DNA from: Cyanobacteria bacterium UBA7753
GTDB taxonomy: Bacteria > Cyanobacteriota > Vampirovibrionia > Gastranaerophilales > Gastranaerophilaceae
NCBI GenBank assembly: GCA_002481545.1
Contig: DLEF01000066.1
Location: 1 to 58,865, forward strand
Direction: 5' to 3'
DNA: 58,865 nt
Position numbers and translations under genes: made by a program. The notes under the pieces were generated by a model. That model saw nothing but the letters and a program-made list of their open reading frames with translations. It ran no database searches and had not been told where the DNA came from. Position 1 is the stretch's first letter. The number at the start of each line of letters is the position of its first letter. This document shows, piece after piece, positions 17,751 through 25,458 of this stretch.

Positions 17751-18449
17751 TTACTCTCCGAACGGTGTTAATTTGTAACCTACGTTTGTGACTGTATGCA
17801 AATATTGAGGTTTCTTCGGGTTAGGCTCAATTTTATTTCTGAGTCCGCCTACGTGTACTCTCAACATCCTTACATCTTCATCGCTGTCATAGCCCCAAAC
17901 TTCATCCAAAAGCGTTGCAAGTGTGACCGAATTGTTAAAATGTTGCATAAGACAGTACAAAATTTCAAATTCAGTCGGAGTAAGTTTAACTTTTTTGTTA
18001 ACGATGACGCATTCCAATGTATCAGGGAATATTTGTATATCGCCTACGTTTGTGACTTCGTTGGATATGCTGTCAGGGTTTTGAGGTTGATTTCTTCTTA
18101 ACAATACCCTTATTCTCAATAGTACTTCCTGAACGTCAAACGGTTTTACAAGGTAGTCGTCAGCACCGCAGTCAAATCCGATTGTTTTATCGTTTATTGT
18201 CCCTTTTGCGGTGAGCATAAGAACAGGGATGGCGAGTTTAGCACTTCTTATGTTTTTGCAAACATCAAACCCGTTCATTTTCGGCATCATAACATCAAGG
18301 ATAACCAAATCGTAGCTATTGTTCAGTACTTTTTGCAGCCCTTCTTTTCCGTCTTTTGCCGTATCGACGAAATACCCGCTTTGCGAAACGTCAAATTCCA
18401 ACAAATCTCTGATTTCATCATCGTCATCTACTATTAATATTCTCTGCAT
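17751..18449 (-). CDS. OmpR/PhoB-family response regulator
   Basis: 232 aa. The receiver domain has the acidic pocket DDDDE (residues 8-12), phospho-acceptor Asp52 (LVILDVMMPKMNGFD) and Lys in VLMLTAKG. The winged-helix output domain covers about 130-232 (LTPTEFEILYCLM, LRVHVGGLRNKIEPNPKKPQ). It is the partner of the downstream kinase. GGAG lies 17 nt upstream of the ATG and the nearer sequence has no good SD. Confidence 0.94.
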   Translation of the reverse strand: MQRILIVDDDDEIRDLLEFDVSQSGYFVDTAKDGKEGLQKVLNNSYDLVILDVMMPKMNGFDVCKNIRSAKLAIPVLMLTAKGTINDKTIGFDCGADDYLVKPFDVQEVLLRIRVLLRRNQPQNPDSISNEVTNVGDIQIFPDTLECVIVNKKVKLTPTEFEILYCLMQHFNNSVTLATLLDEVWGYDSDEDVRMLRVHVGGLRNKIEPNPKKPQYLHTVTNVGYKLTPFGE

Positions 18450-18521
18450 AAATATTTATCACTCCGTTAATCACACAATTATAACGAATGAAGGGTTATT
18501 CCATACATTTACCCTTTATTC

Positions 18522-18671
18522 CTATCCTCTAAAATATCTTTCGGGATAGTTTGTAGAGGATTCTTTTATTGTGTAATATTCATTTTTATCTATATCAACA
18601 CCCATTTTTTTAGTGTTGATGTTTAATTTCTTTTGTTTTTTCTTGATAAAATCGTAATTTAATCCGCTCAT
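18522..18671 (-). CDS. Small basic ORF (49 aa)
   Basis: Begins MSGLNYDFIKKKQKKLNINT and ends NYPERYFRG. Lys-rich, no membrane segment. It starts 27 nt after the panD stop and precedes the response regulator by 72 nt, all on the minus strand, so it would be in one transcript. Only a weak GTGAGTGA purine stretch precedes the ATG. It is not recognised; support comes from position and an otherwise unexplained 249-nt gap. Confidence 0.4.
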   Translation of the reverse strand: MSGLNYDFIKKKQKKLNINTKKMGVDIDKNEYYTIKESSTNYPERYFRG

Positions 18672-18698
18672 TTTTATCACTCACTAATTTATATAATA

Positions 18699-19046
18699 TT
18701 ATACAATATTATTATTTTCATCGATTTGAACAATGGTCGGTTTGTAGCCTTCGAGTTCTTCTTCCGTAACGTAACGGTAAGAGCAGATAATAATTTTATC
18801 ACCTGTTTGAACTTTTCTTGCTGCAGCTCCGTTTACGCAGAACATTTTTGAACCGCGTTTACCTTTAATAACATAGGTTTGGAAGCGTTCGCCGTTATTT
18901 ATATCCAATATATCAACTTTTTGCCATTCTCTGATTTTTGCGGCATCAAGTATTTCTTCATCAATAGTTATAGAGCCGACGTAGTTCAAGTTTGAATCAG
19001 TTACCGTAGCTCTGTGTATTTTAGAACTTAAAAACTCTAATAACAT
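18699..19046 (-). CDS. panD: Aspartate 1-decarboxylase (pyruvoyl enzyme)
   Basis: 115 aa. It makes beta-alanine from aspartate for pantothenate and CoA. The proenzyme self-cleaves between Gly24 and Ser25 (NYVGSITID) to form the pyruvoyl group; Lys9, His11 and the GAAARKVQTGD segment are present. RBS AAGGAGAT lies just upstream of the ATG. It may lead the panD/small ORF/two-component unit. A coaE gene for the last step of CoA synthesis lies in the same window at 48979. Confidence 0.96.
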   Translation of the reverse strand: MLLEFLSSKIHRATVTDSNLNYVGSITIDEEILDAAKIREWQKVDILDINNGERFQTYVIKGKRGSKMFCVNGAAARKVQTGDKIIICSYRYVTEEELEGYKPTIVQIDENNNIV

Positions 19047-19176
19047 CTTTCATATCTCCTTAATCTAAGTTTATTATATAACAAAAATTAAGACGGAGTA
19101 TGCAAAATATTATATTATAGTGCAATTATTCTATAATTATTTGAACAATATTTTGAACGAATGCGCAAATATACTA

Positions 19177-19425
19177 TTATTTACCCCTGAAATAGTCACA
19201 AATAAGTGTTTTTTCTTTCTTTGGGAGCATATTTTTGATATTTTTTATGCCTTCAACAATGGGGTTTTTGTCGCATTTTTCAAGCTCTTTCATTATGATA
19301 GCTTTTTTTAATACTGCCGCATCGTATAAATCCTCACATAAATCAGAGGATTTCATTCTCTTTTTATATATTTTGATTTGTTCGACAGTTCGTTCTAATT
19401 CTTTTAACAGTTCTTTTTTCTTCAT
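19177..19425 (-). CDS. Small Lys-rich helical protein
   Basis: 82 aa, MKKKELLKELERTVEQIKIY..., predicted largely helical with a heptad-like N-terminal half. There is no membrane segment or recognised domain. A weak AAGG lies 11 nt upstream. Open frames on the other strand are shadows. The gene lies between panD and the Vor/Kor operon on the same strand. Function unknown. Confidence 0.55.
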   Translation of the reverse strand: MKKKELLKELERTVEQIKIYKKRMKSSDLCEDLYDAAVLKKAIIMKELEKCDKNPIVEGIKNIKNMLPKKEKTLICDYFRGK

Positions 19426-19497
19426 TATTTAATTTACCTTACATAAAAAGTATATTTAATTTTTAATAAAAATAAATCCGCTTTTTAGTTGAAATAA

Positions 19498-20040
19498 TTA
19501 CGCGGGAGTTTTTATTTTATAACCCTTTAAAAACGCGTCAAGATTAGATTTTGCTAAATGTTTTCTTGTTTCAGGCAATACTATATCGTCAGCTTTTTCA
19601 AACATGTCTTGGTTCAATGAGTCTTCAATTTCAAAGATAATCCCCATTGAGACCATATTAGCGAGTCTGTTGTTTCCTGCCTCATCCGCTAACTCTGTCA
19701 TAGGCTCAAAGATGTATTCTATGTCATTTCTTGGTCTTTCGTCTTTAACCAGAGAAGAATTGCATATAATCATTCCGCCTGATTTAATCTTTGATATAAA
19801 TCTGTCAAATGAAAGCTGGTTTAGAGCAATAACGCAGTCTGCATATTGTTTGTGTACGGAACTTACTTCATCATCGGATACAACGATTTCGCAGTTTACC
19901 GTGCCGCCTCTCATTTCGGCTCCGTAGCACGGATACCATGTTACATTTTTGCCTGCAAGCATAAACGCATTAGCTAATACCTTGCCTGCAAATAATACGC
20001 CTTGTCCGCCAAATCCTGCAATTATATAATTTTTTTCCAT
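19498..20040 (-). CDS. 2-oxoacid:ferredoxin oxidoreductase, gamma subunit
   Basis: 180 aa. The start MEKNYIIAGFGGQGVLFAGK holds the glycine-rich GxGGQGV signature of the gamma subunit (PF01558). GAEMRGGTVNCEIVVSD and ADCVIALNQLSFDRF are also typical. With the beta, alpha and delta genes just upstream it forms a complex that oxidatively decarboxylates a 2-oxoacid to acyl-CoA and reduces ferredoxin. It is last in the operon order delta-alpha-beta-gamma. Confidence 0.93.
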   Translation of the reverse strand: MEKNYIIAGFGGQGVLFAGKVLANAFMLAGKNVTWYPCYGAEMRGGTVNCEIVVSDDEVSSVHKQYADCVIALNQLSFDRFISKIKSGGMIICNSSLVKDERPRNDIEYIFEPMTELADEAGNNRLANMVSMGIIFEIEDSLNQDMFEKADDIVLPETRKHLAKSNLDAFLKGYKIKTPA

Positions 20041-20123
20041 AATTTTTACTCCTGAGGGCTAACATATATGCCCCGTTTGTTTTTATAATTTAGGTCAGGT
20101 AATGCCTGACAGATTTTATTGAT

Positions 20124-20870
20124 TTATTTCGCCGTTACATCCTTGAATACTCCGAGCGGGAATACAGGTATCATTTCTTTTCTTACTCTTTCGTGTGCCT
20201 GCTCAGGTGTCATTTTCCAGTTTGTAGGGCAGGTTGAAAGAATTTCAACAAAACCGTATCCCAAACCGTCCAATTGTACTTGGAAAGCCTTTCTTAAAGC
20301 TTCTTTAGCTTTTTTGATATGAGGAACACTGTCAAGTGCCACTCTTGCAGAGAAGGCTGTTCCGTCGCAGAGTGCGATGTGTTCCGCAATCTTTATAGGA
20401 TAACCGTAAGTTTCTTTAAATCTTCCCATAGGAGACGTTGTTGTCTTTTGTCCCATAATGGTTGTAGGTCCGAGTTGTCCGCCTGTCATACCGTAGGTTG
20501 TGTTATTTATACAAATCCCTGACAGGTTTTCGCCTCTGAGTGCCGCGTGAGTGGATTCTGCAAGCCCGATTGATGCAAAATCACCATCGCCTTGATAAGT
20601 GAATACAAACTTATCGGGTCTTACTCTTTTTACTCCCGTTGCTTCAGCCATTGCACGCCCGTGCGGGGCTTCAATACTGTCCACGTTTAAGAAATTATAT
20701 ATAAATACCGAGCATCCTATTGAGGCTGCCAATATCGTATTTTCCGTAAGGTTCATTTCATCGAGCAATTCAGCTACAAGTCTGACCGCGATACCGTGAT
20801 CGCATCCCGGACAGAATGTGTATTTGAAATCTTTTTTCATGCTCTTTGGAACACTGAATACCTGTTGCAT
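20124..20870 (-). CDS. 2-oxoacid:ferredoxin oxidoreductase, beta (TPP) subunit
   Basis: 248 aa. It binds thiamine diphosphate and Mg2+: the GDGDFASIGLAE motif plus INNTTYGMTGGQLGPTT. The N-terminal CPGCDHGI is the conserved cysteine motif of this class. The Q-LDGLGYGFVEILSTCPTNW end is typical of Kor/Vor beta. It lies 23 bp downstream of alpha. The 2-oxoacid could be 2-oxoglutarate or a branched-chain 2-oxoacid. Confidence 0.94.
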   Translation of the reverse strand: MQQVFSVPKSMKKDFKYTFCPGCDHGIAVRLVAELLDEMNLTENTILAASIGCSVFIYNFLNVDSIEAPHGRAMAEATGVKRVRPDKFVFTYQGDGDFASIGLAESTHAALRGENLSGICINNTTYGMTGGQLGPTTIMGQKTTTSPMGRFKETYGYPIKIAEHIALCDGTAFSARVALDSVPHIKKAKEALRKAFQVQLDGLGYGFVEILSTCPTNWKMTPEQAHERVRKEMIPVFPLGVFKDVTAK

Positions 20871-20893
20871 TTTATACTCCTTTAAAGTAATTT

Positions 20894-21967
20894 CTATAAT
20901 ACTGCCAATTCTTTATGGTTTAGAATATTGTGTACCCCTTCGGATATTTCTTCTACACTTAACCATTGACCGACAGGTCTGTTTAATAAATCGACTTTTG
21001 CTTTTCCGTTTACGGCAAGTTTAACATCGTTTATCATTTGTCCCATATTCATCTCGACTACGATAAACTGTTTGCACTTGTCTGCAAGTTCGCTTAATCT
21101 CTTTTCAGGGAACGGACTCAATGTTATAGGACGTAACATTCCGACTTTTAATCCTTGTTTTCTGAGTTCTTTCATAGTGGCTTTGATGTTTCTGCCCATA
21201 CTTCCGAACGCAACGAGGATTACATCCGCGTCTTCCGTTTCATGTTCTTCCCATTCTGTTTCTTCTGCAGCTATCTTGTCATACTTGGCAAACAAACGTC
21301 TTATTTTTGCGTTGTGTTCATCTTCGTCGGATGCACAAGAGAAAATCTTTCTGTTATCTCTGCCTTTTGCTCCCGTGAGTGCCCAAGATGAAGTATCAAC
21401 TTCGGGGTATGGATATTCGCCGTATTCTGCAGGTTCCATCATTTGCCCAAGTTGTCCGTCCGCAAGAATCATTGTAGGATTTCTCCATTTTTGAGCAAGA
21501 TAGAATGCTTTGTATGTCAAATCAATACATTCTTGAACGGTTGAAGGTGCTAAGACTATCAGTTTATAGTCTCCGTTTCCTCCGCCGTATACTGCTTGGA
21601 AGTAATCGCCTTGAGCAGGATAAACATATCCGAGCCCCGGACCTGCTCTCATTACGTTTACCAGTACAACAGGCAATTCATCTGAACAAGCATAAGACAA
21701 ACCCTCTTGCATAAGAGATACCGCGCAAGAAGATGATGAAGTCATTGCTTTTGCACCTGTTGAGGTTGCACCAATTACCATATTTATTGCTGCAAGTTCG
21801 CTCTCTGCGCAAACATAACCGCGTTTTAAGTCATACATTCTTTGGCTTAAATACTCTCCGATTTCGGTCTGCGGTGTAATAGGGTAGCCGAAATAACATT
21901 CGCACCCTGCTCTTACTGCAGCTTCCGCTATCGCAAAATTACCTTTTATTAATTCTTTCTGTGTCAT
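20894..21967 (-). CDS. vorB: 2-oxoacid:ferredoxin oxidoreductase, alpha subunit (VorB-like)
   Basis: 357 aa. GNFAIAEAAVRAGCECYFGYPITPQTEIGEYL is the domain I signature of alpha subunits, here without the fused gamma domain. MRAGPGLGYVYPAQGDYF and the C-terminal domain II (ADVILVAFGSMGRN, VGMLRPITLSPFP) follow. Its length and sequence style resemble VorB, which acts on 3-methyl-2-oxobutanoate from valine; a KorA role cannot be excluded. An RBS-like AAAGGTAAT precedes the ATG. Confidence 0.88.
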   Translation of the reverse strand: MTQKELIKGNFAIAEAAVRAGCECYFGYPITPQTEIGEYLSQRMYDLKRGYVCAESELAAINMVIGATSTGAKAMTSSSSCAVSLMQEGLSYACSDELPVVLVNVMRAGPGLGYVYPAQGDYFQAVYGGGNGDYKLIVLAPSTVQECIDLTYKAFYLAQKWRNPTMILADGQLGQMMEPAEYGEYPYPEVDTSSWALTGAKGRDNRKIFSCASDEDEHNAKIRRLFAKYDKIAAEETEWEEHETEDADVILVAFGSMGRNIKATMKELRKQGLKVGMLRPITLSPFPEKRLSELADKCKQFIVVEMNMGQMINDVKLAVNGKAKVDLLNRPVGQWLSVEEISEGVHNILNHKELAVL

Positions 21968-22021
21968 TATATTACCTTTATGAATTTTGTATTATTACTT
22001 TTTGCTATGGAAATAAAATCC

Positions 22022-22231
22022 CTATTTATATACTTCGGTTATAGCCAAATCAGGGCAACGGGTTGCGCACATTGCACAGCCTAAGCATTCGTGATTAGGA
22101 TCAACAAACTCTACGTATTTATCGCCTAAGTTGCTCATTCTGTTGCTCTTTTTAATCAGTCCTTTAGGACAAGTCCCTACACATATAAAACAGGATTTAC
22201 ATCTGTTTTCATCAATAACTATATGTGCCAT
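22022..22231 (-). CDS. 2-oxoacid:ferredoxin oxidoreductase, delta (ferredoxin-like) subunit
   Basis: 69 aa with two 4Fe-4S motifs: CKSCFICVGTCPKG and CLGCAMCATRCPD. It passes electrons from the TPP subunit to free ferredoxin. It is first in the operon, 54 bp before alpha. The arrangement matches Vor/Kor-type four-subunit enzymes of anaerobes. Confidence 0.93.
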   Translation of the reverse strand: MAHIVIDENRCKSCFICVGTCPKGLIKKSNRMSNLGDKYVEFVDPNHECLGCAMCATRCPDLAITEVYK

Positions 22232-22316
22232 ATCTACCTCACTCTAAACCAATATCATAATTAAATTATAGCACTAACAACAAAAAATAACACGTATGCA
22301 TGCTTATTTTAGTGCA

Positions 22317-22745
22317 TTAAAGCTCCGAACATATATCCTGATAGGTTGATAAAATTCTTAAAATACGCAATTTTTTTGTTCCAATTTGTCTGTAGACGAT
22401 AAGATAATTCTTTTTGAAAATATAAAATCTGACGTCTTTATCCGTTATATCAGGTCTTGCCTCTCCTATTTCGGGCTCTTTCAGTAATACAACGAAGGTC
22501 TTGTAAAAAGCCTTCAACATTTTGTATGCTTCAAACTTATTTTTTTCTGATATGTATTCAAGGATAATTTCAATATCACTATATGACTCACTTGTCATCT
22601 CAAATCCCATGTTACTTATCTTATCGAGGATGCTTTGCATTGAGGAATGCCCTTTCAAGATGACCAAATCATCCCAACCTTTATCGATATCAGTATTTAA
22701 TTGAGTGAGTCTTACGGGAGGAATAAGCTCTTTTTTGTTAAGCAT
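22317..22745 (-). CDS. ParE/RelE-like toxin-fold protein with N-terminal extension
   Basis: 142 aa. Residues about 55-142 match the ParE layout: a helical hairpin (DIEIILEYISEKNKFEAYKM), then PEIGEARPDI, FYIFKKNYLIVYRQ and LRILRILSTYQD strands. The first 48 residues are extra and predicted partly helical, with an internal Met (EMTSESYSD) where a standard-length ParE would start. No separate antitoxin ORF is visible on either side; upstream is a tRNA, downstream the Vor operon. It may be a solitary toxin, a fused module, or a tamed relative. Confidence 0.6.
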   Translation of the reverse strand: MLNKKELIPPVRLTQLNTDIDKGWDDLVILKGHSSMQSILDKISNMGFEMTSESYSDIEIILEYISEKNKFEAYKMLKAFYKTFVVLLKEPEIGEARPDITDKDVRFYIFKKNYLIVYRQIGTKKLRILRILSTYQDICSEL

Positions 22746-22841
22746 TTCTTTCTCCCTCGTTTATATTTGTATCATTGAAATCGTAAAACTTAAAAAACAT
22801 AACCAAAATTATAAACCAAACATTGATTGAGTTATAAAATA

Positions 22842-22913
22842 TGGGCCCGGGGGGGTTCGAACCCTCGACCAAGGGATTATGAGTCCCCTGCTCTACCGCT
22901 GAGCTACAGGCCC
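22842..22913 (-). tRNA. tRNA with CAT anticodon (elongator Met or lysidine-type Ile)
   Basis: 72 nt. Acceptor GGGCCTG pairs with CGGGCCC (one G-U). The D arm GCTC/GAGC has a short loop, the anticodon arm GGGGA-CTCATAA-TCCCT gives CAT, the variable loop is TGGTC, and the T loop is TTCGAAC with an A-C mismatch in the stem. A is the discriminator base and CCA is not encoded. The TTGGTCG after the anticodon stem resembles Ile2 tRNAs (C34 changed to lysidine), but elongator Met is not excluded. Not an initiator by its first pair (G-C). Confidence 0.9.
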
Positions 22914-23009
22914 AAAACATAATTATAAATTAACATGGTCACTCAAGAATGTCAAGTTGCAGTAATATAAGGCAATATGACAGTAATATTTATCTTCAAA
23001 AAGTAGTAT

Positions 23010-23082
23010 GTAGGTCGGCATTACTATGCCGACAAAATTTCAATATATATGGGAATTGTCGGATTGGTAAACCCGACCTGCT
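23010..23082 (+). repeat. Palindromic repeat family R2, copy 1
   Basis: GTAGGTCGGCAT-TACT-ATGCCGAC, spacer, then TTGTCGGATTGGTAAACCCG and ACCTGC. An inner GTCGGCAT/ATGCCGAC stem sits inside an outer GTAGGTCGG / CCGACCTGC stem. Confidence 0.85.
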
Positions 23083-23106
23083 TCCTTTCCTTTGTCAAAA
23101 ACAATT

Positions 23107-23284
23107 GTAGGTCGGCATTACTATGCCGACAAAAAATTCAATATATATTGGTTGTGTCGGATTGGTGTCTTGAAATTCGTTTATGCTCCTGACAGTCATT
23201 CATATTGCTATCGCAAGTATTCATTTTGTCACTCGCTTACCGGTCGTTGCCGTCCCGAATTTCGCAAATCCGACCTGCTTACTT
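23107..23284 (+). repeat. Palindromic repeat family R2, copy 2, interrupted by a nested insert
   Basis: Starts as copy 1. After GTCGGATTGGT it is interrupted (about 23167-23265) by a segment beginning TCTTGAAATTCG and ending CGAATTTCGC, before resuming AATCCGACCTGCTTACT. The uninterrupted form is at 45598-45664. Confidence 0.75.
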
Positions 23285-23290
23285 AATTGT

Positions 23291-23391
23291 TTGCTCGGCA
23301 GAGTACAGATAAAAACGCCTACAACTCTGCACTTTTAACTTTGCACTTTGCACTTTCTTAGCGCCCTAGTGCCCTAGAGCCTTAGTATCTT
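23291..23391 (-). repeat. 100-bp repeat R4 at the 3' side of GLUG copy B
   Basis: Read on the minus strand it runs GATACTAAGG..., GCAAAGTTAAAAGTGCAGAG, TTGTAGGCG..., CTCTGCCGA. The same block, in the opposite orientation relative to its gene, is at 48810-48906 upstream of GLUG copy C. Its first 33 bases also occur at 25362-25394, on the other side of copy B. Confidence 0.8.
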
Positions 23392-23394
23392 GTA

Positions 23395-25221
23395 TTAAGA
23401 GAACAATCTGAATGTTCTTTCAACGTTGTCTTTAGCTACGGTCTTAAGGGTTTCCATTTCTTCTTTAATTGCGTTACGTTCGTTGTCCAAAGCAGCTAAG
23501 TCGTAGTCGAATTTTTTGTCTTTGTTATCGATACGTTTCATGTCGGCTTCATACTTAGCCTCTGCTTTTCTTAAGCCTGTTTCATCCGCTACCTCTTGCA
23601 AATGCGTATCTGTAGAAACGCTTGTATCAAAGAACTTGCCGTCGTTATCTTTTTTCTGCAATGTTACAAAACCATTATTTACAAGGTTAGTTAACCATTT
23701 TGTATCGTCTTCGTGTCCGTCAATTAGGAAGTATTTGTCATCTGCTATAGCTTGTCCGATTTCAAGATAATGGTCATAGTCAGAGCCAACCGTATTAGTT
23801 GTTTCAGAGTTAATATTTGTATCATCAGACGGATTGTATGTTTGAGACAAAGAACCATGATTTCCTGTGGAAGAAACATTGTTCCTTACTCTATCTGCAT
23901 TGGTTGCTGCATTAAAGTTTGTATTTGAGGAACGTCCAACCATATCAAATTCGGAGGTTCCGTTTTGAGATGCACAATTATTAATCGTAACGGTACCCTC
24001 ATTAAAACCGACAATATCTCCTTTCGTATCAGTCTGTACCCCGTTTACTGTTGAGGAAATAGTTAAATCAGAATAACAATTATTGATTGTAGCAGAATGT
24101 GAACCAACTAATTTCCCGAGAATACCACCTGCATATACATCTCCGTACTCTGTTCCTTTAGCAACAAGAGTACCGGTAACATAGCAGTTACTGATTTCAA
24201 CAGGCGCACTCATCGTTTGAACAATACCACCGACATGAGCATTATTTTTTTCATCAGTTATATCTACATTAATGCGAACATTTGATATGGTCGCTTTATT
24301 TGTCGAACGAATATAGCCCACAACTCCGCCACAATATCCTGTTCCGCTTACATCCCCTGAAATATTAGAAATATTTACTGTTGAATCATTATAAGCACAA
24401 CCGAGTATGCCTCCCTGATCGCCTTTTCCGAGAAGAGTAACGTTCATATCGACATTTTTTATATTTAGAACCCCGCTGTCACTATGTCCTATTAAACCTC
24501 CTATATCGTTAAGGTTGTCGGTATTATCAACAGTCCCGCTAACTGACACATTATCAATATTAACATTTCCGTTAGTTTTTGCAGCCAAACAACCTGCATC
24601 CTGAGTAGTTTTAATATCAGCATTTATTGCGACATTCTTAACAGAACCTCCATTAATCTCATTAAATACACCATTAGTACCGCTTACATTGATAGTATGT
24701 CCGTTACCGTCTAATGATGAGGTCAAAGTTCCCATTGATTCGGTTACGTTGATATCATCCATTAAGACAATGTTGTTGCCGGCTGCAGCGTATGCTTTCA
24801 ATTGGTCAGCAGTAAATGCCAGATGTATAGAAGGATCTTTTGCAAGTGTTATATCGTTTCCGTTCTTTACGGCATAACCTGATTTGATGGCTGCAAACTC
24901 TGCAGGGTTGCTGTCTGCAACATTTTTGAAGGTATCAATATCATCTTGTGATACTGCCATATATTCGCATTTACCTAATCTGTAGCCGTCTTTTAAAAGT
25001 GCGTTGTAAGTTGCGTCTACATAGTTTAAACTTCCGTCTGTGTTGAGAGTAGAACGTTGAATTTTTGTTTTTTCAAGTGCATTTTCGTATTCGTTGTATA
25101 CTTGTGCGGATTCGTTCGCCATCTAGAGTTTTTGTGCCTCAAGTTTAGCGGCCTTGTACTCTATCTGGTGCATTCTGCCTGTCAAATGTAATAATCTTGC
25201 TTGTGAAGATGATAAACCCAT
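23395..25221 (-). pseudogene. GLUG-repeat, flagellin-like protein copy B, with an in-frame amber codon at position 33
   Basis: 608 codons from the ATG at 25221. Codons 1-32 match copies A and C (MGLSSSQARLLHLTGRMHQI..EAQKL), then TAG (25123-25125) replaces the CAG/CAA for Gln33, followed directly by ATG and an open frame of 575 aa to 23395. The core has LDGNGHT and many GLUG units (CLAAKTNG, IGGLIGHSDSGV, QGGILGCAYND, CGGVVGYIRS, VGGIVQTMSAP, AGGILGKLVG). The C-terminal coiled coil ends RTFRLFS. The sigma-28 promoter is intact. It may be a nonsense pseudogene, or restart at the ATG abutting TAG and lose the conserved first 33 residues. Confidence 0.8.
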
Positions 25222-25294
25222 TTGTTTTCTTTTCCCTATCCGCTTACATCAGGTTGGTCGTACGAAAAATTTTAAACCTTTTGTAGCACCATGG

Positions 25295-25321
25295 TTTACG
25301 GCTTAATCGCCCAAAACTTTA
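25295..25321 (-). promoter_or_regulatory. sigma-28 (FliA-type) promoter of GLUG copy B
   Basis: Minus strand: TAAAGTTT (25314-25321), 11-bp spacer, GCCGTAAA (25295-25302). The -35 is a perfect consensus. An AACTTTTGTAAC word lies about 18 bp further upstream, as in copies A and C. Confidence 0.88.
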
Positions 25322-25361
25322 GGGGTTTTGAATAGCTTTGTTACAAAAGTTAATATATAAT

Positions 25362-25394
25362 GATACTAAGGCTGTAGGGCACTAAGGCACTAAG
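25362..25394 (+). repeat. 33-bp repeat R4-end upstream of GLUG copy B
   Basis: GATACTAAGGCTGTAGGGC plus ACTAAGGCACTAAG. It matches the reverse complement of 23359-23391 in 30 of 33 positions, so copy B and its promoter are enclosed by an inverted repeat. It matches 48810-48842 in 29 of 33, where it also lies upstream of a sigma-28 promoter. Confidence 0.8.
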
Positions 25395-25458
25395 AAATTT
25401 TATAATGGTATGATAAGTATTAGTTTCGATACAAAATTACGCAATATTAAATAAATTT

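Larger units (their letters stand above)
22914..23394. other. Intergenic repeat cluster
   Basis: No gene. Two R2 repeats lie at 23010-23082 and 23107-23284, the second split by an insert of about 100 bp. A 100-bp block at 23291-23391 recurs inverted upstream of GLUG copy C. Confidence 0.75.

Noticed and set aside
22738..22920. 60-aa ORF covering the tRNA
   Set aside because: It is a read-through of the tRNA sequence; the cloverleaf explains the region.
23395..25221. General reassignment of TAG to an amino acid
   Set aside because: Several well-supported genes in the window (for example rpsP at 41524 and mlaD at 58586) end in TAG; only one gene has an internal TAG.
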